Of a stretch of DNA of 47,312 nucleotides, positions 17,196 to 26,900 are shown piece by piece; positions within the stretch are counted from its first letter, which is position 1, and each line of letters opens with the position of its first letter. This DNA is from Candidatus Aerophobota bacterium (GTDB taxonomy: Bacteria > Aerophobota > Aerophobia > Aerophobales > B3-G15). Below the pieces are notes generated by a model, which searched no databases, was not told the DNA's origin, and saw nothing but the letters and a program-made list of their open reading frames with translations. The translations under genes and the position numbers were made by a program. The stretch is taken from the NCBI GenBank assembly GCA_030615365.1, contig JAUWZM010000012.1, positions 1-47,312 on the forward strand, written 5' to 3'.

Positions 17196-18446
17196 ATGAC
17201 CAAGAAAGAAAGGGTAAAGATGGCTTTTTCTCATAAAGAAGCGGATAGAGTACCCATTTTTGAACTTACCGTAGCTAACCCTGTTCTGGAAAGTGTGTTA
17301 GGTAAAAGAATTACAGGATTTGGCACTGGTGAGGCTAAAGTGGCTGGTATGAGAGCTGCTATGGAAGGAAAAGAGGCAAGAAGAGCCATTATCAGAGAAA
17401 ACGTAGAGGGAATGCTGGAGATGTACAGCAAAGTAGGTTTTGATATGTTCTGGTTCAGACCCACCGAGTATCTTGCCCCTGTAGAGATGGGACTTTCTGA
17501 TAACATTACTGCCAATTACATCTTTGATGTTACTATAGAGGAGATTGAGAGAAATACCTTTCGCATTGAGAGTAAAGAACAGGGTTTTTGGTCCATAGAA
17601 AAATATATAGAAGAAAGTGATACCTGTGTTACTGTGACCGATTGTATAAAAGAAGGAGGAATTAAACAGCTGCGAAGATATGTAGATTATCTGGAGAGGG
17701 CAAAGATTATTCCTCTTCATCAATGTCTTCAAGATGGACTGGAGTCAATTAAAATAGCTGTGGAAAGCGAGAAGGAGAGAAAGGATGGAATGTTTGTGTT
17801 GGGAGCAGCAGATATTGCCTGCCCTACTTTTCTTCCCTATTATCCGCTTTTTCTTCAGGCTATGGTTGATGAACCAAAATTAGTAGAAAGATATATGGAA
17901 GCAACTACCCAGGGAGTAATGCCCATACTGAGAGCCCAACTTGAGATGGGTGTAGATGGGATTCTGGGAGCTGTGGACTGGTGCTATGGAGGAGGGCCTC
18001 TGTTTTCTCCAAAAATGTTTAAAAGATTTATGGTTCCTCATTTAAAAAGAATAGTTGAGGAGTGCCACCATTATAATGTGCCTTACATAAAACATCTTGA
18101 TGGAAATACCACTGTCCTGTTAGATATGCTGGTTTATGAGGTGGGAATAGATGGGCTTCACAGTATCGAACCTCAGGCAGGTATGGATATCGGCTGGCTT
18201 AAAAGGAAATACGGCGATGCGATTGTCATTCTGGGAAATATAGATTGTGGGCATCTCTTAACTTTTGGAAGCAGGGAAGAAGTAATAGAGCAGGTAAAGA
18301 AAATTATAAAAGTAGCCTCTCCTGGAGGAGGTCATATTTTTAGCTCCAGCAATTGTATACACAGTGGAGTATCTGTGGATATTTTTTGGACTATGATAAG
18401 ATCTGTAAAGGAATTTGGGAAGTATCCAATATCTATTCCTGATTGA
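17196..18446 (+). CDS. UroD-superfamily protein, paralog 2
   Basis: A 416-residue protein with the family opening ERVKMAFSHKEADRVPIFE and barrel elements SPKMFKRFMVPHLKRI and IVILGNIDCGHL. The metal-ligand position reads H300-L-D302 (KHLDGN) rather than H-x-C. SSSNCIHSGVSVD near the C-terminus matches the substrate-binding end of methyltransferase-like members. AAAGGAGGGG lies directly upstream of ATG. It begins the run with the CE7 esterase and GH38 genes (26 and 32 bp gaps), so it is probably co-transcribed with glycan-processing enzymes. Confidence 0.8.
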   Translation: MTKKERVKMAFSHKEADRVPIFELTVANPVLESVLGKRITGFGTGEAKVAGMRAAMEGKEARRAIIRENVEGMLEMYSKVGFDMFWFRPTEYLAPVEMGLSDNITANYIFDVTIEEIERNTFRIESKEQGFWSIEKYIEESDTCVTVTDCIKEGGIKQLRRYVDYLERAKIIPLHQCLQDGLESIKIAVESEKERKDGMFVLGAADIACPTFLPYYPLFLQAMVDEPKLVERYMEATTQGVMPILRAQLEMGVDGILGAVDWCYGGGPLFSPKMFKRFMVPHLKRIVEECHHYNVPYIKHLDGNTTVLLDMLVYEVGIDGLHSIEPQAGMDIGWLKRKYGDAIVILGNIDCGHLLTFGSREEVIEQVKKIIKVASPGGGHIFSSSNCIHSGVSVDIFWTMIRSVKEFGKYPISIPD

Positions 18447-18472
18447 AGTCTTTTTGAGGTAAGGAGGTTATT

Positions 18473-19432
18473 ATGTTAGTTGATATACCGTTAAAAGAAC
18501 TAAAAAGATATAAACCTGAATTAACAAAAAGAGATGACTTTGATGATTTCTGGAGAAAAACGAGAGCAATTTCAGATTTGGAACCGTTAAATTATGAAAT
18601 GAAAAAAATAGATTATATTGTGAAGGATATCAATGCATATAAAGTTTTTTATGATGGTTTTGGCGCAGCTAAAATATGCGGATATTATTTGACTCCTAAG
18701 AAAGGAGATCATCCATTTCCAACAATGCTATTCTTTCATGGGTATAATGGCAACAAAGGAGCGATCAATGAATATTTAAAATGGGTTCTTCTCGGTTTTG
18801 CTGTTATGGCAGTAGATGTGAGAGGACAAAGTGGAGAAAGCCTTGATAATAAAGTATATCCCCCTCCATCTGTTGCTGGATATATGACTAAAGGAATATT
18901 CAGTAAGGATGATTACTATTATCGTGGTGTATATATGGATTGTGTGAGAGCTGTTGATTTTTTATCCAGCCAGGAGATAGTAGATATAAATCGTTTGTGT
19001 GTGACAGGAGGAAGTCAGGGTGGAGGACTTTCTTTGGCCACTGCATCTTTGGATGATAGAGTAAAATTGGTAATAGCTTCAATACCTTATCTTTGTCATT
19101 TCGAAAGGGGGGTAGAGGTAGCTGAATTATTTGAAAATATTACCTATAATGAGTTTAAATTTATAGCCAATAGGTATCCAGAAAGAGAAAGAGAAATGTA
19201 TGAGACATTGAGCTATTTTGATAATTTAAATCTTTGTGAAAGTATAAAGGCAAAAGTATTTATCTCGGTTGGTTTGAGAGATATGTGTTGTCCACCTTCC
19301 ACAGCATTTGCTGTGTACAATCATATTCAATCAGAAAAAAAGATAGATATTTATTCTTTCTGTGGCCATAGTTATGAGATTGCGTTAATGTACAGCGAGA
19401 AAATGTTAGCCTATATTTTACATAATTTATAG
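18473..19432 (+). CDS. CE7-family acetyl esterase (acetylxylan esterase / cephalosporin-C deacetylase type)
   Basis: An alpha/beta hydrolase of 319 residues, the usual CE7 length. The CE7 signatures are present: RGQSG, nucleophile S181 in GGSQGGG, acid D270 in GLRDMCCPPST and H299 in CGHSYE. These enzymes deacetylate short xylo-oligosaccharides and other acetylated sugars in the cytoplasm. No signal peptide is seen. AAGGAGG precedes ATG. The position before a GH38 enzyme and sugar importer supports deacylation of an imported oligosaccharide. Confidence 0.85.
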   Translation: MLVDIPLKELKRYKPELTKRDDFDDFWRKTRAISDLEPLNYEMKKIDYIVKDINAYKVFYDGFGAAKICGYYLTPKKGDHPFPTMLFFHGYNGNKGAINEYLKWVLLGFAVMAVDVRGQSGESLDNKVYPPPSVAGYMTKGIFSKDDYYYRGVYMDCVRAVDFLSSQEIVDINRLCVTGGSQGGGLSLATASLDDRVKLVIASIPYLCHFERGVEVAELFENITYNEFKFIANRYPEREREMYETLSYFDNLNLCESIKAKVFISVGLRDMCCPPSTAFAVYNHIQSEKKIDIYSFCGHSYEIALMYSEKMLAYILHNL

Positions 19433-19464
19433 ACAAATCCTGGAACTACAAAGAGGGGTATAGC

Positions 19465-22404
19465 ATGAGTTTTAAATTTGATCTTGAGACCACTATTTTT
19501 TTCCGCAAAAAAGATACTAAATTATCCCAAGTGGCAAAGTTAACTATAGATACTAATAGAAAATACCCAAATGCAGAACTACTCATTAAATCTTCTGGAT
19601 GGAATAAAAAGTTTTCACTTGTTAACCTGAAGAAGGGTAATAATTTTATAGATCTTGATATCCCGGTAATCAAAAAAGATACTGAATGTAAAGCTGTATT
19701 AAGAGCAGAGAATTTAAAACTGGAAAAATTGATAACTCTCAAATCTCATCGGCAATGGGAAGTTGATTTTCAGAATTTTACTCATACAGATATTGGCTAC
19801 ACCGATCTTCCAACCAGAGTTGCCAGAAGTTATGTAAGGGCAATTAAATTAATAATGAAATTTTGTGATGAAACAAAAGATTTAGATGATGATTGTAAAT
19901 ACAGATGGAATGTTGAGACAGGTTACTGGCTTGAAAATGCAATAAATGCTCTTAATCGGGATGAACTTACAGAGTTAAAAAAATTAGTTAAGGAAAAGAG
20001 GGTAGAGATTACTCCATTATATGTAGCCCATACTTCAGAATTTAACGATGAGGAAACTTTGCTACGCAGTATGTATTTTGGATTTAATTTTGCCAGAGAA
20101 TGTGGGGCAAAGATAAAAACAGCCATGGCTTCAGATTCTACTGGACAACCATGGTTTTTTCCACAGATATTATCAAAGTCAGGTATTCGTTATTTTTCAA
20201 CAGCAGTAAATGCGACCATGGCGAAGGCATTAAAACTGCCAAGACCCTTTTATTGGAGTTCCCTTGATGGCTCCAGGATACTTGTCTTAGATACAGATGA
20301 AAGACAAGCATATCAGGAAGGTATAATGGTAGGTATTAATGAGAGCTATGAAGTTGCAAAGAAAAAACTGGAAGCTTATCTACTTGATTTAGAGGGGGAG
20401 GGTGAGTACAGGTTCGATTTTTTGGCTTTGAGAAATCCTGGAAATCCAGGAGATAATACACAACCAAATATAAATGTAAGTTATGTGGTAAAAAAATGGA
20501 ATGAAAAATGGGCCTATCCAAAGCTAAAAGTATCTACCTACACCAGTTTTTTTGAAAAATTTGAGAATAAATACGCCGATAAAATAGAAACTTTTTCTGG
20601 TGCCTGGCCTGATTGGTGGGTTAACTATCATGGAGCATGTGCATTTGAAACAGGGGTCAACAGACATACGCATGCAGATATAGTGGATGGGGAAAGATTA
20701 TCAGCTCTGTTAAAAATAAAAGATCCGAAACGATACTATTATCCAAAGGATGAATTAAAAGATATTTACAAGAAAATATTAATTGCCGATGAGGCGGATT
20801 GGGGATCTTATTCAAGCGTTATTGACCCTGATGGTCTTCAGGCAAGAGGTCAAATCGCCCAGAGTTTTTCCTCAGTGTATGAGGCAGCTATTAATGCCAA
20901 AGAGATTGCTAAGAATGCGAGAACTCAGATATCTAAAATGGCAACTCCAAATACTAAAGCAGGTATTATAGTTACTAATTCATTAAGCTGGGAAAGATCA
21001 GATATCGCAGTTTGCTCAATCCCACTACAATTATTTGAAGGTAAAAAATCTATGCGGATAGTAGATTCAAAGACAGGAAAGAAAATGCCCTCTCAGTTTA
21101 TCAAATCCGAGGAAAAAATTAGCACTGACTTAAAAATTGTATTTAAAGCTGAAAATGTCCCCGCATTAGGTTTTAGAGTATATGATTTGATACCAGAAGA
21201 TTTGGAAGATAGGGAAGTTGATATTGCCAGGGGCAATGAAATTGAAAATGAGTGGTATGCGATTAAATATGATCTCGCCACTGGTAGAATTGAGAGTATC
21301 TTTGATAAGAAGCTTGGAAAAGAACTGATTGATAAGAAAAGTCAATATAACTGGAATCAGCTTATATATGAATCGCCTGAAAAACCCAGGGTGATCGACC
21401 TGAGCGCTCATAACGGTTTGCCCAAAGATATCCTGTTTTTGCAACCATATCATAGATCTATACATAGTTTTTATGATTATCCTAAAAAAGGTGAAAAGCT
21501 TAATAGATGGCCTTTATATGAGCAAAGGCTTTTAGAGGTAAAAAGGGGAGAAATATTTTCTGAGATAATAGCTGAATCCTCAATGTATATGTGTCCTAAG
21601 ATAGTTTCGCATATTATTTTGGATAACTGTTTCAAAAGGATATTTATTAAGAATTATATAGAGAAAATTGAAACGTTAAATCCTGAAGCAGTTTACTGTG
21701 CCTTCCCATTTGATGTGTCTAATCCAAAAGTGAGATTAAGTTGTCATGGGGGATATTTTGAACCCGAAAAACAGCAACTCCCAGGATCAAGCAAGGACTG
21801 GTATTGTATTCAAAAGTGGATTGATATTAGCAATGATGAGATAGATATACTGTGGAGCCCGATTGAGGCTCCCTTAGTTCAGTTAGGTCAAATAAATACG
21901 GGTAAGTGGCTTGATAATATTAGTATAGATAATGGCACTATATTCTCCTATATAATGAATAATTATTGGTGGACAAATTCTCCTGCCAGTCAAGGAGGAC
22001 GTTATTGGTTTAGTTATGCAATAACAAGTAAAAGATCAGGATTTGATTCTGTCTATGCAAATGAATTTGGTTGGTCAATACATATACCTCTTTCTGTGAC
22101 CGTTATGGAAGCTAAAGAAAATTTAACTGAATATAAAACTCACTCTTTCATTAATGAAATTCCAGATAATATTATGCTAATTGGGATCAAGGAAGCGGAA
22201 TTTCAAGATGGAATAGTTCTGAGGTTAATTGAGATTGACGGACAAAAAGGTGAGTTATATATAAAGTTTTCGGATGCAAATATTGAGAAAGCCTATTTAA
22301 CTACTCCAATTGAAGAGGAAATTTCAGAAATTAGCATATCAAATGGTGGTACAAAGGTTAACTTTAAGCCCTGGGAGATAATCACAGTACGAGTAGAATT
22401 TTGA
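19465..22404 (+). CDS. GH38 alpha-mannosidase-like glycoside hydrolase
   Basis: A 979-residue protein. The GH38 catalytic half follows a ~95-residue N-terminal beta region: THTDIGY (H107, D109 metal ligands), WNVETGYW, and the probable nucleophile D224 in MASDSTGQPWF. The classical motif around the nucleophile is D-x-F-G; here Phe is replaced by Thr, marking a divergent branch. A central helical part and a beta-rich C-terminal half complete the family layout. No signal peptide, so it acts in the cytoplasm on imported glycosides. GAGGGG lies before ATG. Substrate mannose is likely but not proven. Confidence 0.8.
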   Translation: MSFKFDLETTIFFRKKDTKLSQVAKLTIDTNRKYPNAELLIKSSGWNKKFSLVNLKKGNNFIDLDIPVIKKDTECKAVLRAENLKLEKLITLKSHRQWEVDFQNFTHTDIGYTDLPTRVARSYVRAIKLIMKFCDETKDLDDDCKYRWNVETGYWLENAINALNRDELTELKKLVKEKRVEITPLYVAHTSEFNDEETLLRSMYFGFNFARECGAKIKTAMASDSTGQPWFFPQILSKSGIRYFSTAVNATMAKALKLPRPFYWSSLDGSRILVLDTDERQAYQEGIMVGINESYEVAKKKLEAYLLDLEGEGEYRFDFLALRNPGNPGDNTQPNINVSYVVKKWNEKWAYPKLKVSTYTSFFEKFENKYADKIETFSGAWPDWWVNYHGACAFETGVNRHTHADIVDGERLSALLKIKDPKRYYYPKDELKDIYKKILIADEADWGSYSSVIDPDGLQARGQIAQSFSSVYEAAINAKEIAKNARTQISKMATPNTKAGIIVTNSLSWERSDIAVCSIPLQLFEGKKSMRIVDSKTGKKMPSQFIKSEEKISTDLKIVFKAENVPALGFRVYDLIPEDLEDREVDIARGNEIENEWYAIKYDLATGRIESIFDKKLGKELIDKKSQYNWNQLIYESPEKPRVIDLSAHNGLPKDILFLQPYHRSIHSFYDYPKKGEKLNRWPLYEQRLLEVKRGEIFSEIIAESSMYMCPKIVSHIILDNCFKRIFIKNYIEKIETLNPEAVYCAFPFDVSNPKVRLSCHGGYFEPEKQQLPGSSKDWYCIQKWIDISNDEIDILWSPIEAPLVQLGQINTGKWLDNISIDNGTIFSYIMNNYWWTNSPASQGGRYWFSYAITSKRSGFDSVYANEFGWSIHIPLSVTVMEAKENLTEYKTHSFINEIPDNIMLIGIKEAEFQDGIVLRLIEIDGQKGELYIKFSDANIEKAYLTTPIEEEISEISISNGGTKVNFKPWEIITVRVEF

Positions 22405-22421
22405 TATAAAAAGTATGAAAC

Positions 22422-22437
22422 CACAGAGTGCACAGAG
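22422..22437. repeat. Direct 7-bp repeat CACAGAG x2
   Basis: CACAGAG occurs at 22422-22428 and 22431-22437, two bases apart, just before the permease gene. A similar arrangement with another 7-mer is at 27848. The second copy merges with the ribosome binding site. Confidence 0.4.
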
Positions 22438-22445
22438 GGGGGTTT

Positions 22446-23285
22446 ATGAAAACTTATGCAACAGCTAAAAAAAGCATTTTATTGTTAGTAATTTTGATTA
22501 TATCTGTTATCTGGCTATTGCCAATTTTTTTCCTTACCCTTGTTTCATTTAAAACACCACTGGATTATTCTACTTCATCACTTTGGGCAATTCCTAAGTC
22601 ATTTTCCTTATTTGAAAATATTAAGTATGTTTACACTAAAGCTCATCTGGGACGGCCGTATATTAATAGTATAATATACGCTCTTACTGGTAGTATAGCC
22701 ACAATTATTGTATCCTCATTAGCAGCTTACTCTATCACCAGGTTGAAAATACGGGGCTCTTTTATTTTTTTTATAGTACTTTGGAGTGGAATGATTTTCC
22801 CAGTTCAGATATATTTAATGCCTCTTTTTAGAGCTTATGCCAGATTAGGTTTATATGACACCCGTCTGGGGATGTTTCTTATTTATACTGCTCTGTCTAC
22901 CCCCTTTTGTGTATTTGTTTTTAGAAATCACTTTTTGTCTTTACCTGTAGATATGCAAGAAGCTGCTAAAATTGAGGGATGTTCTGATTTTCAGATTTAT
23001 TTGAAAATTATTATGCCAAATTCAATGGCTCCAATTGCAGTATTGGCATTATTTCAAAGTAGTTGGATCTGGAATGATCTTATACTTGGGATGGTTCTTT
23101 CTGGCTCCTGGAAGGTTAGACCAGTAATGAATGCGCTGGCCTTATTGCAGGGAATATACTCTGGGACGAATGTACCTGCGGTTATGACTGGGACTTTGGT
23201 CGCATCAATTCCTACAGTAGCTTTATTCTTATTACTTCAAAAATATTTTATTCAAGGATTAACTATCCAAGTAGCAGGTGAGTAG
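22446..23285 (+). CDS. Sugar ABC transporter permease, MalG type (system A)
   Basis: An inner-membrane permease with six predicted helices and the EAA loop EAAKIEGCSDFQIYLKIIMP that contacts the ATPase. I chose the ATG at 22446, which follows GAGGGGGG at the right spacing; a GTG 18 bases earlier lacks a ribosome binding site. Unusually the MalG-type gene comes first, before the binding protein and MalF-type gene. No ATPase gene is present. Confidence 0.9.
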   Translation: MKTYATAKKSILLLVILIISVIWLLPIFFLTLVSFKTPLDYSTSSLWAIPKSFSLFENIKYVYTKAHLGRPYINSIIYALTGSIATIIVSSLAAYSITRLKIRGSFIFFIVLWSGMIFPVQIYLMPLFRAYARLGLYDTRLGMFLIYTALSTPFCVFVFRNHFLSLPVDMQEAAKIEGCSDFQIYLKIIMPNSMAPIAVLALFQSSWIWNDLILGMVLSGSWKVRPVMNALALLQGIYSGTNVPAVMTGTLVASIPTVALFLLLQKYFIQGLTIQVAGE

Positions 23286-23294
23286 TGAATAAAA

Positions 23295-23340
23295 AATAAG
23301 GCCAGAGGGAGGTGAGAAGGTAAGCAGGCCATTAGCTAAT
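23295..23340 (+). promoter_or_regulatory. Leader element before binding-protein gene A
   Basis: About 45 bases beginning AATAAGGCCAGAGGGAGG and ending GGCCATTAGC align closely with the sequence at 28751-28796, also upstream of a binding-protein gene. It contains a strong Shine-Dalgarno sequence (GGAGGTGA) with no reading frame behind it, enclosed by GGCC...GGCC arms that can pair. Confidence 0.4.
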
Positions 23341-23368
23341 CTTTAAAGCTAAAATTAAGGAGGAAAAA

Positions 23369-24622
23369 GTGAAGTTAAAACATATCTTTAAGGTTGCTGC
23401 TGGTGCACTTGCATTTTCCTTGCTCTTGAGTGCAGGTGTTGGGTGTAAAGATTTGGGACCAATAAAGTTTTTCAATGATAAACCTGCTTGGCAAGAAGGA
23501 TGGGATGCGGTTTTCGAGGCCTTTACCGAAAAAGAAGGAATAGATATAGAAATGACAGGATTCACTGATATCAATGCCTATCAGGCATCTATAAAATCAG
23601 GAATTTCTATTCCTAAAGGACTGGATCTATTTACCTGGTGGACAAATTGGAAGATGAAAGAGTTAGTGGATCCTGGATTTGCTGTTGATCTGACTTCTTT
23701 TTATGAGCCTTACAAAGACCAGTATCCCTCAAGCTTACTTGATTGCATGAGATTTGATGGGAAAGTGTATGGAGTTCCCCTTCTGGTTGCCAGTTGGGTA
23801 ATGTTTTATAACAAACCTGTATTTGAAAAATATAATTTAAAGGAACCTCAAACCTGGGATGAATTTATAAAGCTTTGTGATACTTTAAAGGCAAATGGTG
23901 TAACTCCTATTGGATTTACAATTACGGGTGGGTGGACAAGTTTCTTTTGGTTCCAGCAGTTAATGGTTACGACTGATCCTGAAGCTTATGATGCTGTTTG
24001 CACGGGTGAGAAGAGTTGGGAATGTGAGGAGGTTAAAGAGACCTTTGAAATATGGAAAGGTATGTTAGAAAAAGAATATTTTTCAGATCCAGGGGTTGAT
24101 TTAGGAACAGAACTGCCCTCTATGTTTGCTAAGGGTGAGGTGGCAATGACTTATTGTGGTGACTGGTATTTAGCTTTTTTTGATGCTGCTGGATTAAAGC
24201 CTGGAGTTGATTATAGTATGTTTGCTATACCCCCGGTTGATCCAGATTTGGGCAGTGTAGTTATCTATGAGCTTGGTCCCATAATGATGTCCGAGAATGC
24301 GAAAAATAAAGAAGCTGCCGGAAAGTTCATTGATTTCTGGCTTTCTCCGGAAGGGCAGTCAGCCTGGTCAAATAAAATGGGTTTTATTTCACCAAATGCA
24401 GTTGTCTCAAAAGAGAGCCTGGATCCGGTAAGGAAAAAAATAGCTAAGGATATATGGGAAAATAAAGATATCAAACTTAAAGTTAGATTCTGGGAGGCAA
24501 CAAAGGCTGAAATTAGTTTTGGGGCGTGCGAGAAATTTGATAAATTTGTGCTCAACCCGGATAGCTACCTTAAGGTTATGAAAGAATTAGAAGATATGGC
24601 TAAAGGATATTGGGGCAAATAA
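23369..24622 (+). CDS. Sugar ABC transporter substrate-binding protein (system A)
   Basis: A 417-residue family 1 solute-binding protein. The N-terminal signal has a hydrophobic core and ends SAGVGC, a plausible but not ideal lipobox, so it is probably a lipoprotein. Landmarks are the AFTEKEGIDIEM strand, VYGVPLLVASWVMFYNKPVFEKY, TWDEFIKLCDTLKANGVTPI and EAAGKFIDFWLSPEGQ. The GTG start is set by AAGGAGG six bases upstream. It lies between its two permease genes; the downstream hairpin may protect its mRNA. Confidence 0.9.
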   Translation: MKLKHIFKVAAGALAFSLLLSAGVGCKDLGPIKFFNDKPAWQEGWDAVFEAFTEKEGIDIEMTGFTDINAYQASIKSGISIPKGLDLFTWWTNWKMKELVDPGFAVDLTSFYEPYKDQYPSSLLDCMRFDGKVYGVPLLVASWVMFYNKPVFEKYNLKEPQTWDEFIKLCDTLKANGVTPIGFTITGGWTSFFWFQQLMVTTDPEAYDAVCTGEKSWECEEVKETFEIWKGMLEKEYFSDPGVDLGTELPSMFAKGEVAMTYCGDWYLAFFDAAGLKPGVDYSMFAIPPVDPDLGSVVIYELGPIMMSENAKNKEAAGKFIDFWLSPEGQSAWSNKMGFISPNAVVSKESLDPVRKKIAKDIWENKDIKLKVRFWEATKAEISFGACEKFDKFVLNPDSYLKVMKELEDMAKGYWGK

Positions 24623-24637
24623 AACCTGTGCAAGTCA

Positions 24638-24669
24638 CATTGGGTGTCCTTTTTAAAGGACGCCCAATG
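24638..24669 (+). terminator. Intercistronic hairpin after binding-protein gene A
   Basis: CATTGGGTGTCCTTT (24638-24652) pairs with AAAGGACGCCCAATG (24655-24669), 15 bp with a single G-T pair. There is no downstream T-run, so it is better read as an mRNA-stabilising or partial attenuation hairpin than a full terminator. Confidence 0.6.
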
Positions 24670-24697
24670 CCCAACAATTTAGAGGAAGAGAAGTCAT

Positions 24698-25567
24698 TTG
24701 AAGAGATATAAATTTTCAAATACCTGGAAGAATTATTTATATATTATACCTGCACTTGGTCTGGTTGTTGGATTACTCCTGGTTCCTGTAATTTATACTT
24801 TATATATTAGTTTTACAAATTGGGATGGGCTAAATCCACCAGCTTGGATAGGTTTAAATAACTATATGAAATTTTTTCACGATCCTGTTTTAATTACTTC
24901 ATTTAAAAATACTATTATCTGGGTTTTATTGATTTTAGCTATTCCTATGTTGTTAGGTTTAGTATTAGCAGTTGTTATAAGAAACATATGGTTTTCAAAA
25001 GTATTTAAATCTATATTCTATATTCCTCTTGCTATATCTGGCGCAGCAACTGGGATAGTTTGGTATTGGATTTATTCTCGTTCAGGTTTGTTAAATTCAT
25101 TTTTAGTTACTTTCGGTATAATAGAAAAGCCTGTTTCCTGGATGATAAATGTTCCAATAAATACATATGCAATGATACTTGCTGCAGCCTGGCAGTCTAC
25201 AGGACTTAATATGATATTATTTTTAATGGGATTGCAAAGTATACCTGTTGAGGTCCTGGAAGCTTCAAAAATTGATGGTGCCTCGAGTTGGCAAACATTT
25301 TTCCATATGGTTTTGCCACTGCTAAAACCAGTAACCACAATTGTTATCATCTTAAATATAATAGGTAGTTTTAAAGTGTTTGATATTATTTGGGTTATGA
25401 CCGGTGGTGGTCCATACCGTGCCTCTGAAACATTAGCACTTACCATGTACAAAGAGGCCTTTGCAATCTCACATATGGGTTATGGGAGTGCAATAGCAGT
25501 GGTTTTGTCTATGATAGTTTTTATTATTGGTGTAGTATATTTAGGAATAGTAAGTAGAGGAAAATAA
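24698..25567 (+). CDS. Sugar ABC transporter permease, MalF type (system A)
   Basis: A 289-residue inner-membrane permease with six hydrophobic segments and the EAA loop EASKIDGASSWQTFFHMVLP; VMTGGGPYRASETL is typical of MalF/UgpA proteins. It starts with TTG after GAGGAAGAG. It completes system A with the MalG-type permease and binding protein; a shared MsmX-like ATPase elsewhere is needed. Confidence 0.9.
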   Translation: MKRYKFSNTWKNYLYIIPALGLVVGLLLVPVIYTLYISFTNWDGLNPPAWIGLNNYMKFFHDPVLITSFKNTIIWVLLILAIPMLLGLVLAVVIRNIWFSKVFKSIFYIPLAISGAATGIVWYWIYSRSGLLNSFLVTFGIIEKPVSWMINVPINTYAMILAAAWQSTGLNMILFLMGLQSIPVEVLEASKIDGASSWQTFFHMVLPLLKPVTTIVIILNIIGSFKVFDIIWVMTGGGPYRASETLALTMYKEAFAISHMGYGSAIAVVLSMIVFIIGVVYLGIVSRGK

Positions 25568-25591
25568 GATGAGTTTAGGAGGAGACTAATA

Positions 25592-26836
25592 ATGACTTCA
25601 CGCGAAAGAGTTAAAATGGCAATTAATCATAAGGAAGCAGATAGAGTGCCCATTGACCTTGGAGCAATGCGCTCCACTGGCATTGCTACAATTGCCTATG
25701 ATAAGTTACGCCAAAAGTTAGGCTTAACGAAAGGATTTATCAGGATGTATGACTTTATACAGCAGCTTGCCTATCCAGAAAGGAAAATTATGGATATGTT
25801 TCATGTAGATGCGATAGATGCAGGACAGGCATTTTTGAAATCGGATGATAACTGGAGAGAATGGACGTTTAACGATAATTCAAAATGCTTGATACCAAAG
25901 TACTTAAATATAGAAATAGATAAGGACTTAACTGTTTTACTCAAAGATAAAAATAACATCGCTTTAGGCAAAAAGCCTAAAACTTCCCTGTACGTAGATC
26001 AAACATACTGGGTGTATGGAGACCTTCCTGCAATTCCAGATAATTTTAATGAGAAAGATATAGTTAAGAATATGTGGGCGATTCCCTTCCCTCCCTGGCA
26101 TCTTGATATATTTGATGATGAACAGTATAGATTATTTATCAACAGTATAAAAGAGCTTTACCAGACAACAGATTATTCAATTATGTTAGCGGTGGGATGC
26201 AATTTATTTGAAACAGGAACATTATTAAGGGGAATGGAGAATTTCTTGTGTGATATTTATTTAGACAAAAAAGGAGTAAAAAGATTCCTTGATTTTCTGG
26301 TTGAAAGATACCTTAGATTACTTGATAGAGTATTAAAGGGCGTTGGAGAATACGTAGATATTCTCCAGGTCGGAGATGATCTTGGTTCACAAAATGGGCC
26401 TTTTATGTCGCCAGATTTGTTTAGAAAGATATTTAAGCCAGGGTATAAAAAGATGTGGGGCTTTGTTCATAATAACAGCAATTGCAAGATATTTTTGCAC
26501 TCCTGTGGTTCCATTTATGAGTTGATTCCAGATCTGATAGATGCCGGAGTTGATATATTAAATCCCGTCCAAACAACAACGGCAAATATGGAACCGGAAA
26601 GATTAAAAGAAGAATTTGGTAGGGACATTACATTTTGGGGTGGAGGTTGCAATACACAGTATATTTTGTCAACCGCCTCGCCCAAACAGGTAAAAGAAGA
26701 TGTTAAAAGAAGGATTGATATATTCGCCAAAAATGGAGGATTTGTATTTAATCAAATTCACAATATTCTTGCTGATGTTCCTCCCGAGAATGTAGTTGCT
26801 ATGCTTGAAGCTGCTTATGAATATGGTAAATATTGA
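25592..26836 (+). CDS. UroD-superfamily protein, paralog 3 (metal-ligand motif intact)
   Basis: A 414-residue protein opening SRERVKMAINHKEADRVPIDLG. Of the six paralogs only this one keeps the full H-x-C...C pattern of zinc-dependent corrinoid methyltransferases: H303-S-C305-G and C353 in FWGGGCNTQ. VGDDLGSQNGPFMSP and FVFNQIHNILADVPPENV complete the barrel. Paralog 6 is its closest relative in the window. GGAGGAG precedes ATG. It directly follows system A (24 bp) and is probably in that operon. It is the best candidate for true methyl transfer. Confidence 0.85.
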   Translation: MTSRERVKMAINHKEADRVPIDLGAMRSTGIATIAYDKLRQKLGLTKGFIRMYDFIQQLAYPERKIMDMFHVDAIDAGQAFLKSDDNWREWTFNDNSKCLIPKYLNIEIDKDLTVLLKDKNNIALGKKPKTSLYVDQTYWVYGDLPAIPDNFNEKDIVKNMWAIPFPPWHLDIFDDEQYRLFINSIKELYQTTDYSIMLAVGCNLFETGTLLRGMENFLCDIYLDKKGVKRFLDFLVERYLRLLDRVLKGVGEYVDILQVGDDLGSQNGPFMSPDLFRKIFKPGYKKMWGFVHNNSNCKIFLHSCGSIYELIPDLIDAGVDILNPVQTTTANMEPERLKEEFGRDITFWGGGCNTQYILSTASPKQVKEDVKRRIDIFAKNGGFVFNQIHNILADVPPENVVAMLEAAYEYGKY

Positions 26837-26900
26837 TTTGAAATACAGAGGAGATGATTTATTAATGACATAATTAAAAGGATGTCGAGTGCCGGCAGGA

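Noticed and set aside
22428..22445. GTG at 22428 as the start of the MalG-type permease
   Set aside because: The ATG at 22446 has a GAGGGGGG site at proper spacing; the GTG has none.
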